Below are positions 55,235 to 64,000 of a DNA stretch of 64,000 bases, piece by piece (the stretch's first letter is position 1; every line of letters begins with the position of its first letter). This DNA comes from Hirsutella rhossiliensis. Its lineage: Eukaryota; Ascomycota; Sordariomycetes; Hypocreales; Ophiocordycipitaceae. A model generated the notes under the pieces. It did not search any database and was not told the origin of the DNA. It worked only from the letters and a program-made list of their open reading frames with translations. Made by a program: the position numbers and the translations under genes. The stretch spans positions 8,060,001-8,124,000 of the forward strand of contig NW_025408668.1 in assembly GCF_020360975.1 (NCBI RefSeq), in the 5' to 3' direction.

Positions 55235-56873
55235 ATGGACAACCTCAGCGACGCCGCCCAGACGGCCCGCCGCGCCGCCTTCTCCCGCGCCGTCGCCGAG
55301 GGGCGCCTCACGCCGCTCGTCATTCCCTACAGTCTGCTGGGCGCCTTTTTCGTGCCCGTGCTGTGGCTCACCATCCCTCACGCGCGCCGTCCCTGGCTCT
55401 ACCACACGAGGTGGCTCGTCATGGCCTTTGTCGTTGCCTTCAACATCAACGTCATCCGCCAAACGTCCAGCTCAAGGTTTGCCTTCGCCTACGCCACGGG
55501 CCTGATGGCTGCCTGGGGCATCATCTCCAACTTGAGTCTCCTCATCTGGACGCGTCCTCAGTTCGATGCGGCAAGGGCCGTCCGCGTCTCCACCCGCCCA
55601 GCGCCAGTGCCTACGACAAAGGGCCCGAGTCGACAGGCCTCTGCGCGGTGGGCCGGAGATGCGAGGCAGAGGCGACGGCGCCAAGTTTCTGTCGCAGACT
55701 CGACGGTGCAGCAACAGACGGCCGTCTTTGTCTGGCAACCATTTCCCGCCGACGGCCCCTTTCTGCAGCGCCTCGGCTGGGCCTTGGATCTGGCGTGCAG
55801 CTTTCGAGGCTCAGGTAAGGCCGGCAGCACCCCCACCAAGTCTGCATACCGCGCATGGTAGAAGCTAACGGCCTGCAGGTTGGAACTGGTCCATAACGTC
55901 CATTCCTCATCCACAGATCCCTCCCGTTGCCCGCCCGGGGGAGCTTGTGGACCTCGACTCGATACCCCGGGTGAGCAAAAGCGGATACGAGTGTTGCCTG
56001 ACAGAAAGAGAATTCGTGCGCAGACGGCTCGCCTCGGTGGCCGTCATGTATCTAGTCCTTGATCTCGGCTCGGTCCTCATGGTCAAGGATCCCTACTTCG
56101 TCCTTGGACCGGGCCATTCTGATGAGACTCCATCGTACCTTGGCGGTATGCCACCATGGCTATTGCTTGCTTACAGGGAGCTGCTTACCGTGGCCGGTAT
56201 TCTAAGCGCCATCCAGGGCTATTTCAGTCTTCACGACCTGATTCAGTATTGGCTGTCAAAGCTCTGCTTCCCTAGCCGTGCAGCGCCGTGGTTCCACACC
56301 TCGGTCTTTGGAAGCTTCTCCCAATTGCTCGATCGAGGTCTTGCCGGCTGGTGGGGCGCGTCATGGCATCAGACCTTTCGACACCAGTTCCTTGCCCCCG
56401 CGACTTATCTGGTCAAACACGGCTATCTCAACAAGGGCAGCCGATGGGCCGCCATTACGGCTGCCTTCGTGTCTTTTCTCCAATCTGGCCTGCTCCATGC
56501 CTCGGGGAGCATGACCTCGACCCCGGGGACCAAGCCCTGGCACCCGGTAGCCTTTTTCCTCCTCCAGGTAGTCGGTATCATCATTGAGAAGACCCTGCAC
56601 GGCGTCATGGTTCGGTGTTTTCCAAATCCGTCCAGGGTTGTGACCCGGGCCATCAATCTGCTCTGGGTGACGTCGTGGCTGTATATGACGGGCGTCTTCT
56701 TCGTTGACGACTTCGCCGCGACAGGGGCTTGGCTGATGGAACCTGTCCCGATGTCCCCCCTTCGCTGGTTAGGCTATGGGCATCCCACAGACCATTGGTG
56801 GCGATGGGACTGCCGTCACTTTTTCAAGTGGCACTCTGGAAAACATTGGTGGGAGTCGGGAATTGCCATTTAG
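55235..56873 (+). CDS. Wax-synthase-like membrane acyltransferase
   Basis: Two exons: 55,235-55,814 and 55,879-56,873, with a 64-nt phase-1 intron (GTAAGG...CCTGCAG); product 524 residues. It is strongly hydrophobic, with membrane segments near residues 28-47, 65-85, 92-110, 245-265, 285-305, 395-420, 430-450 and 470-485. The motif WWGASWHQTFRH at about 351-362 with its catalytic His is the hallmark of the wax-synthase/MBOAT-like family; SWNWSIT and PWFHTSVFGSFSQLL are also typical. Fungal members O-acetylate or O-acylate secondary metabolites and sterols at the ER; the substrate here is unknown. It converges on TERT with 145 bp between stops and is divergent from a Zn2Cys6 regulator. Confidence 0.88.
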
Positions 56874-57018
56874 GAATGCTGGCAAAGTTCGTTTTCAATG
56901 GGGCATAGAAGAACAGGGCTTTTCTAAACGTCCACGCTGGGTTTCCAGCGAAAGGATTTTTGGTGACCCCTGTGTGTAGGCACAAATCGTCCACGTTGCG
57001 ACATCGCCGGATCATCCG

Positions 57019-60000
57019 TCACGTTGATGTTTTCGTCTGCTGTTTCTGTAGCCACGAGATGACTGGGCCATATCCCGTCTGCTTCCGGCTGAGGACTTCT
57101 AAAAAGGCCGCAAAGGCAATGCTGGAGACATGTCAGTGAACAAAGGTCGCAGGGCGAGTTGGACCGCATTATAGGCTTTCTCACCCTGAAACTTGTCCCT
57201 TCCGGATGCCAAAAGAATAGTGCGAGTACCGCAACCTTCTCGACTTGCTGGACAGGATAACAAAGGCGACATCTGCGACTTTGACAATCGTTTCTGCACA
57301 TGGGGTCAGACGGTGGGATGGAGAGCGGATGTGGGTGCACAGGCCGTCTGCTTACGAATGACGAGGCCGATACGGGGTCGCTGCGGCCGAGACAAGCAAC
57401 GGATGTAAGCCCACATCCTGCGACAAGTCTCGCTGAATGCATCGCTGAGCGAGTGGAGGACGGCGGCCTTATTGTTGTGAGAAGAGTCGTAGAACATGAA
57501 ATGAGACTGTGCCTTGAAGGCGGCTTCAAGGGCGGGGAGGTCACTTTTAGATTCGCATTCAAGGTTGAGCCAGTAGAGACGGGCAGCAACTCACCAAGAA
57601 CCTTGCGTTGGAAGTTTTGACCCGGCGAGCGACCAAATTCAACTGTGAGCGAGCTTGAGACGGCTGTAGACTGTGAGCTTTCGAACTCGAGGCTGAGGCC
57701 TTGTCGTCTTACTAGTTCCATCGCTTCGGATCCGATCCTTGGTGATACCCAGCGACTGATCGTTAATGAGCAAGCCGCAGTAAGGGAACCCCCCCCCCCC
57801 GGAGACCTTGGAAACTGCGTCGTCGCCGATGTGCATATCAAAGTTGACCCGGGTCTTCTTTTGATTCGCCTCGACACCGTAGTCGGGAAACCCCCTATGC
57901 ATGTTTTGAACGAATTCAACAGCCTTGGACTTGTCGAGCGTGATGAGGAGAAAGTCATCAATGAGCCTCATCAGCAAGCAGTCAGGCGCTTGCAAAAAGC
58001 CCAGGTGACGCGACTCAAGGTCGGCATAGAAGTAATTGCACAGCCATGACGACAGAACCGACCCCTGAGGCACGCCCCTCTTCTGTCGGAAAAAATGGCT
58101 GCCAAACTTGACGAGGTTGCATTCCACGTGCTCCGACAAGAGGTCGACGAGAAACCCAGAATTGTAAGCCTTTTGCGCGACGCTCTCGACAAAGACAGTA
58201 TCTTTCTTGCACCCGGCGAGCTTGCCCTCCAATAGTTCCAAGAGTGGTCGATGATGGCCGTCTGCCACAGCGGTGGCACACCATCGTTTGCGGATGCTGG
58301 TGGCCGTCTTGCGCGGCTCAGGCATTGCGCGCTCGCCAGGCTGCACCTCGGCGTGTTTTGTAACGGTGTACAGACGTCTGTTGAGAACGCCGGACATAAG
58401 TTTGACAACTGCGCCTTGAGGGATCGTGTCGAAGGCGGCATGCACGTCCACCTTGGCACAGTAGAAGCGCCGTTGTCCAGGTCCCAAAGAGTCCTTGAAA
58501 AGTCTCAGTCGCTGGTACACGTCGCCGACTGAGTATAGGCTCGAGCCCAGTCTGCGTAGATTTGCATCCTGGATTGTCAGCGAGTGACAGAGTACGCAGA
58601 CGCGGCGCAAGTACCTTTTCAAACTTGAGAATAGTATGGATAGGTCCCAGTACAGAGTTGATACTAGGTTCCAAGGCTCTTGGCGAAACTTTGCTAGGAT
58701 TTCGCCTCCGGAGATTCGTGATTAGCCTGACGTTGTTACCTTTGGGTAACAGCCGTAATTGACCATATCCGAGCCGTCTCGAGTCTAAAATCCGCTGTGC
58801 TTCGTCGAGCTTCATCTCTTCAAACATGTTGCCCCTGAGCTCTGCCATTGTAGACTTGGCAATGAGCCTCCATACATCATGACGAAAGTAAAACACTTCG
58901 TAACGATGCGTGTTGGACTCGGTCACGTAAAAGCTGCTTTGGATCAGGGGTATCAGAAGTGAGTCGAAGATGTAGTGCAGGAACTCGTAGAAAATCTCTC
59001 GTCGTTTGTTGATGTCGGATTGGCCAAGCTTTTGGTCATCGTGGCCAGGCGGCCGAAGCCAGGCGAGATCTGCCACCTGCAAAGTGTGGTTAGAGTACAG
59101 TGCGCAACAGCGAGGCGAATTCGAGAGTCGCCTACGGCTTGACTTGCCTTGAAACCCTGGGAAATTTCGTGCAACGTCATGGACTCGAACCGTCGCAGTT
59201 TGATGAAGTGATGGACTTTGTGAAGAAATGCCGCCTTGTTGTGGCACAGAGTTTCACCGTCCCCCCAAAACTCATTGGGTATGATTTTGGACAGGACGGC
59301 CTGGCAAAATGCTGAAACGCAAGAGGCTGGGCAGGCCAAGTCGACGAGTGGCGTTTGCTTCGAGGGCAGCGACGTGCGCTGTAGATCGCAATGTGAGTTC
59401 CGGGTGCATAGCTCTTCGGCACGCACACTAGGTTTGTAGAACGCCGCTTACCATTGGTGTTGAACAGTTAGTCGTGCTCCCATTCGCAACATCTTGTCTT
59501 GAGCCCTCCTGCTTTGGCTTGGTGCATTTGTCGAGATGAGTCGGGCAGTAATGACGGAGAGTTTTGGCATACGAGCAACGACCATGCAGAATCTGAAGAC
59601 GTCGCACAAGGTGCCTGGCAGCCCCCCTGAGCCTCCTGGGCAACTTTGGCGGCGGGACGCCACCCGAGTTGTTGCCTTGCGGGATCAAAGTGGCAATCTC
59701 TTCCTCCCGCGACATGTAGTCTCCAAGCCTTTGTGCAGTATCGACCTTGGAGGTGAAGACGTTGTGCAATCCGAATTGTCGCGGGAAGATGTACATCATG
59801 ACCTTCCTCGTGCTCACTTCGTTGTGGTTTTCTGCGTCAAGCTGTGACACAAACGAACCATCTTGCGGCTGCGGAGATTGCCGAACATGGGGGCATCTGT
59901 TGAGAATGTCTGTTGCTTGTAAGCGACTGCCGTTGGGAGAGAGGCTTGACGCGCATACGAGTTCTTCTGTAGCCAGGCTGAGCCCGACCAAGAGCAGTCA

Positions 60001-60930
60001 ATTCTGGTTTAGCATAGAAGATGTGCCTTCTCATGATTGCAATATCCGAAATCCTCCGCGCCACAGCGTGGGATTCGTGGCGAGAAGTGAGTGAGCGATT
60101 GGATAAATCTAACTCAGACAAAGGGGATCCTGCTGCGGGTCAGAGATGGACAAGGTCGACTCGGGACAAGAGCAGCTAACCGCTCAACTGATAGTAGTTG
60201 CCTGAACCTGCCTCGAGGGCCAAGAATATGGAGCAGTCCATGAGCAAGTCGACCATCAGTCGCTGGCCCGATTGCCCCAACAAGAGCAATAGATGCGGCC
60301 AAGGAGCCTGTTTGAGCGCCGCTGCGTGAGGGTTGGGATGGAGGCTGTATATGCCAGGAATCTTGAGGCCGCCCAAGTCACCCTCCCTGGCCCCTCGACG
60401 AAAGCCATCACACAGAAGGTGCTTGGGCCGCGTCGAAGCTCTCACCTCCCATTGGAAGAGTAGCCATATGACAAAGTCGACAATCTATTGTGCTTGAGCC
60501 GCTGCACAGGGCACGAGGAGTGGCAGCAACAAACCTCGGACTGTGCCTCGGTCGATGCAGCTATTCCGTCTGAGAGGGAGACATATGATTCGTCCCCCTG
60601 CTGGGAAAAGGACAAGAATTGCTGGTACGCACTTCCGTCGCTGCGTGGCGGGCTTTCGGAAGAACAGATGAGCGTGGTGTCGAGGACATGTGCGAGGGTC
60701 ATCTCGGCATCGCTGCAGTCCTTTCCACTGCCCAAAGAGGCAATCTTCCTTCGGCGGAGCCTAGAGCCGCCCGGGAGTTTGGAGATGGCATGGTCTCGCA
60801 GCGTCCGGACCTTGGGATAGCACTGCTGCAGCAGATCCCGATGGACAGGCGGGACGTGGGCCGACGAGCCGAGGAGTTGCCTGTCCACGGAATCGTGCTC
60901 CCCGCGCTTCCGCTTGACGCCTCTAGTCAT
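57019..60930 (-). CDS. TERT: Telomerase reverse transcriptase
   Basis: Eleven exons (minus strand): 60,930-60,535; 60,484-60,181; 60,132-59,959; 59,909-59,452; 59,378-59,148; 59,076-58,615; 58,568-57,713; 57,663-57,595; 57,523-57,356; 57,293-57,185; 57,121-57,019. Product 1,109 residues. N-terminus MTRGVKRKR..AHVPPV. RNA-binding half: VMMYIFPRQFGLHNVFTSKVD and LPRRLRG...LQILHGRCSYAKTLRHYCP. T motif FYVTESNTHRYEVFYFRHDVWR (about 570); motifs 1/2 LGYGQLRLLPKGNNVRLITNLRRR (about 623, given in parts); motif A KVDVHAAFDTIPQ with Asp about 716; motif B' KRGVPQGSVLSS; motif C LIDDFLLIT with Asp about 879-880; motif E FPYCGLLIN. All three catalytic Asp are present. C-terminal thumb: SLTVEFGR.PGQNFQRKVLGAFKAQSHFMFYD. 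Known role: copies the telomerase RNA template onto chromosome ends. Introns 46-73 nt; one is GC-AG. Confidence 0.9.
59077..59147 (-). other. GC-AG intron in TERT
   Basis: 71-nt phase-0 intron with donor AAG|GCAAGT and acceptor TTTGCAG. GCAAGT after AG is the usual consensus of the rare GC-AG class. Splicing joins ..EISQGFK to VADLAWLRPP, as expected for fungal TERT. Confidence 0.75.
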
Positions 60931-63298
60931 GGGCTCGACACAATGGCGGGTGAGGTGGAAACGCGCCCCCGGTTGATGCTTGCGCGCGGGTGCACCTCGG
61001 ACAAGACTGAAGATGCGTACAGTACGAAGTAGACGGCATGGACGAGTGACAGGCGGGCGTCGTGCGTCGCGTTCCATGTGTGTGTATATTTTGCGCACTG
61101 TATTTGCAAGATCAACCAGAACCTTGTTCTGCGCTTCCAGACAATCGTGAGTAGGGAAGGAATGCAGTAAAGCACACTTACTGGGTACTCGGTCAGTCAG
61201 AATATAACTAAGTAGTACCTTAGCTGGTCAACTATTTCTCAAGGTGTTTATCTACCTTAGCAGGTAGTAGATATCGTGAAGAGCACGGGGTGACAGCGCG
61301 ACTTATTAAGCGCGCAACTCGCAAATCAAAGCGGGGTTTTGGGCATCGTCGCGGGTACTCGACACGTACTGTACTCTGACTGGAGTCACAGAGTGCGAGT
61401 AGGTACCTAAAGGTATCAAGGTCGCGCATCTCTAGAGGACAACGTGCATAAACGCCGTCATAAACATTGGCATGTGGGTACCTAGGTAGTACCTTTATCA
61501 AGGTGCCCTACCTACTACCTAGTACCTACCTACTTAGACACCAACACACTTCCTTACTAATGTGTATGCGGTAGGTACTTAGTCCACCGCCCAACGGCGT
61601 GTTTTCCTGTATTGAAATGAGTAAGGAGTATGTGCGTGTGTGCAGTGGCAAACGCGACGCTCCTCTTGGTTGGCAGATACACAAAACCACGTTGCCTAGC
61701 AGACGTTCGTTGGTTGCGGCGCAAGGTGCGATGCAGAGTGGTTCGGGACTGTACGAACGCTGTCGATAAAAGGGTGGAGAAGAAACCGGGGGTCAACAAG
61801 TTCCAAGGTGGAGCCACAGGCGCTTTTGATTAGCCGGTCAAAGTACACACAGGTACCTTGTCTGCCCTACAGCAGCCCACAGCAACGCGCTGAAGCCATC
61901 TGTCCGCCGAGACAAGAGTCATCGCACGGCTGCCGTCGGGTACCTTGCATAAAAGATGCGGGACGTCGTCGAGTTCTTGTCCATCGAACTTGTTGGTTGG
62001 GCACCTCTGGCCCCTCGGTCTACGACGAGGTATGGTAGAGCCTCGAGAGACTCGTCGAGGCATATGGCAGAACTTGCGTCTGTTTGCAAACCGAGAACCG
62101 ACGCCTGTCATGGAGCCTTGTTTTGCTGTTTACATTACCTATCAACAGCCCAGGCAACAGGCCAATCTCGCTCCCGCACAAACGGCGTGATTCAAGTGCC
62201 ACGGGGCTGCTGGCATGTCAGCACATGTAAGAGGAGGTACAGACGGGCCTCGGGGCTTTCCCGGTATCAGATAGATGGTCCTCTGCGCCTCGTCTGTAGT
62301 TGATGGGATGCCGGGGAAAGGCAGGTGAGTTCCCACGCGCTCAGCTGCTCGCAATCCGCACTTGCGGGAAGCCAGTGATCCCGGGAACTCGTTCGTACTG
62401 GCGGGAAAGGCTTCAGGGGTGAAAAGCAAAGATGCTCGGTTTTCCTTTTTCGGGTGGCACTATACTCCCTACATTGTACGAAGTATTACGGATTAGCCAC
62501 GAATAGACAGGTCCAGCAGGTATGAAGGAGACAAAAAGGAGAGGGAGAAGGGAGAAAAGCAAAGAAAATCCGCAGCCGACCGTGTTTGAGACCCCTATCT
62601 CGCTCGCCCTCGACGCGTGACAAACGAGGCCCAGCCCGCCGTCCGCCAAGAACATGGTGGCAGACGAGGCCAGTCTGCAGAGTCGTGCAAACAGACAGGA
62701 CTGACTGTGTTTTGCTTGGAGAGCGCCGAGAGTCCAAAGGGATGTGGGAGGCAAAGGTACCTGCCGATACGTGGCCTGCCATGATGAATTTGAGCCGGGC
62801 AGAGACAGAGACGAGTAGTGTCTGGTAAATACCTCGCCCCGAATTATTAAACACGGGCGGCGGCGGGGAAGAGTCAGTGGGCGACGGGCGACGAGTGACC
62901 GGCAGCCCGCCGCCAAACTGCCCGGCCATCCTCCCTGCCTCCGGGGCGCGGCCACTGTTGTGACCTGCATTCAAGCAGCCAGGGTGCCACCTCTGCCACC
63001 CGACCGACCTCTACGGCCTCTCACCACCACCACCCAATCCTCTCCCATCAGGCGCAAAGTGCAACCACAACCCCCCCTCGTCAAACCCGCCTCCGCCAGC
63101 CTTCACCCTCCCGTCTGCACCCGCACTCAGCTCGCCACCGTCGTCCCGCATTTTGCCCTCGCCCTCGCCTCCGCCCTGCATCACCGACGAAGCATCGATG
63201 CGCGCTGCTGCTGGGGCCTTTCGTTGTGTCCCGCCCAGTCGCGACGCCCGACCGACCTGACGGATGCCCCTTCTGGCCAGGCCACTCCAAAGGCCATC
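60931..63298. other. 2.4-kb gene-free interval
   Basis: TERT upstream region (left) and upstream region of the right-edge gene. It contains TACCTAGGTA/GGTAGTACC-type short palindromes at 61,180-61,260 and 61,470-61,545, similar to those at 29.2 and 29.9 kb, and a C-rich pyrimidine leader at 62,985-63,170 before the next start codon. Two overlapping minus-strand frames at 62,413-62,974 have no domain. No tRNA seen. Confidence 0.55.
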
Positions 63299-64000
63299 AT
63301 GAGCCCGGACCTGGACGCTGGCCTGCCGGGGGGCGTCGACGGTCCCCGTCGCGCGGGCCTTGGTGGCCATCGCCATTCTCACCATTCCACCGACTACAGC
63401 TGCCTCGAAACCGAACCCGACGACTCCCCGAGCTCCGACGCCTCGAGCAGCCACGTCTCCTATCCGACTGCCCTCCACAATGCTGTCCCCGCCCACTCAC
63501 ACCACGCTCCCAACCCGTCGAATCCTGACGACGACTATCGAGGCCTGCAAGCCGCCCACGCCCGCCCGTCACTGCTCCCTCACGGCGATGGCGGCAACGC
63601 GAGACCTTCTGCCAACCACGCCCTCTCTCGGTCCAACCTCCGCTCCGCCTCGAGCCCCCTCGACAGCAGATCGTCCGGCGCGTCTAGAACGCCAACTGGC
63701 AAGCCAAGTGTCAAGGATCTGAAGAAACGCTTCGATCAGAATGGTGTTGCTTCTTCCGTATCCAAACCACAGGCGCGGCCGGCACATGCACCTCCTCGGG
63801 TGACGCGCCCAACCGTCAAGACGGCCAACGGGGCTCCAGTCCACTCTGACCCGCGTGCAGGAAGCTCCCAAGGCGCGCAGATGCAGGCTGCGCTCGAGTC
63901 TGGTGCAGCCACGCGAGCCCAGCGATCAAGGTTTGTGGCTCAGGCTGCAGTCCCGGGCAGCTCGCAGTCATTCGCAAGCCGCATCGGCAAGCCTCGAAAC
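63299..64000 (+). CDS. Unknown protein, 5' part, cut by window edge
   Basis: ATG at 63,299 opens a frame that stays open to the last base (234 codons, incomplete at the 3' end). The visible part is disordered: rich in Ser, Pro, His and Ala, with HSHHSTDYSCLETEPDDSPSSD near the start. A small conserved-looking block, TPTGKPSVKDLKKRFDQNG (about residues 128-146), and QSFASRIGKPR near the edge resemble linker regions of large fungal signalling or scaffold proteins such as Rho-GEF/SH3 proteins, but no domain is seen and I assign no function. The C-rich pyrimidine leader before the ATG supports this start. Confidence 0.7.
   Translation, partial: MSPDLDAGLPGGVDGPRRAGLGGHRHSHHSTDYSCLETEPDDSPSSDASSSHVSYPTALHNAVPAHSHHAPNPSNPDDDYRGLQAAHARPSLLPHGDGGNARPSANHALSRSNLRSASSPLDSRSSGASRTPTGKPSVKDLKKRFDQNGVASSVSKPQARPAHAPPRVTRPTVKTANGAPVHSDPRAGSSQGAQMQAALESGAATRAQRSRFVAQAAVPGSSQSFASRIGKPRN

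Noticed and set aside
52982..56873. A full secondary-metabolite cluster
   Set aside because: Only a regulator and an acyltransferase are present; no synthase, oxidase or transporter lies nearby.
62413..62974. Two overlapping minus-strand frames of 185 and 162 codons
   Set aside because: They use different frames of the same DNA and neither shows a recognisable motif.

Overview
The window comes from a filamentous ascomycete (Pezizomycotina; Sordariomycetes is my best guess from the style of the proteins, with nothing in the sequence to fix the genus). The evidence is short spliceosomal introns of about 46-101 nt with GT(A/G)NG(T/C) donors and CTNAC-like branch sites, a repeat-induced point mutation (RIP) signature, and orthologues of fungal housekeeping genes: PalF/Rim8, Jac1, Cdc6, an Arg-13-type carrier, Shr3, Rev1, Tpc1 and telomerase reverse transcriptase.

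Region 1 (1 to about 23,690) is an AT-rich, gene-free block in which CpA and TpG are almost absent and TpA is in excess. It holds relics of transposable elements: a minus-strand Ty3/gypsy pol (retropepsin about 12.2-12.5 kb, reverse transcriptase about 8.6-9.3 kb, integrase about 6.9-7.5 kb) split by a 1.85-kb element bounded by 155-bp direct repeats; a plus-strand Ty1/copia element with direct repeats of about 535 bp (16,304-21,336); a plus-strand Tc5/pogo-like transposase relic (about 22.05-23.2 kb); and an unassigned broken frame (about 2.89-4.36 kb). A small segment at about 17,494-17,840 has kept CpA/TpG and looks RIP-spared. The block ends abruptly about 420 bp before the first gene.

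Region 2 (about 23.7-64 kb) is GC-rich and gene-dense. In order: JAC1 (+), palF/RIM8 (-), CDC6 (-), a TspO/MBR protein (+), an ornithine carrier (-), SHR3 (-), a WSC-domain protein (+), REV1 (-), a RED/IK splicing protein (+), a pogo/Fot1-type DNA transposon, a nucleoside hydrolase (+), TPC1 (-), a conserved unknown (+), a Zn2Cys6 regulator (-), a wax-synthase-like membrane acyltransferase (+), TERT (-, 11 exons), and the start of an unknown gene cut by the right edge (+). Exon boundaries were worked out by hand from splice signals, phase and family conservation.

The genes serve general functions: mitochondrial Fe-S and transport (JAC1, ARG13-like, TPC1), pH signalling (palF), amino-acid permease exit from the ER (SHR3), and replication, repair and telomeres (CDC6, REV1, TERT). 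They do not form an evident single pathway; the only pair resembling a private unit is the divergent Zn2Cys6 regulator and acyltransferase. I found no clear undescribed system. The items most worth a second look are the RIP-spared island beside unequally mutated inverted arms, the Fot1-type element with perfect 112-bp terminal repeats but a transposase broken by four same-direction frameshifts, the splice oddities in TERT and CDC6, and three UBM-like motifs in REV1.
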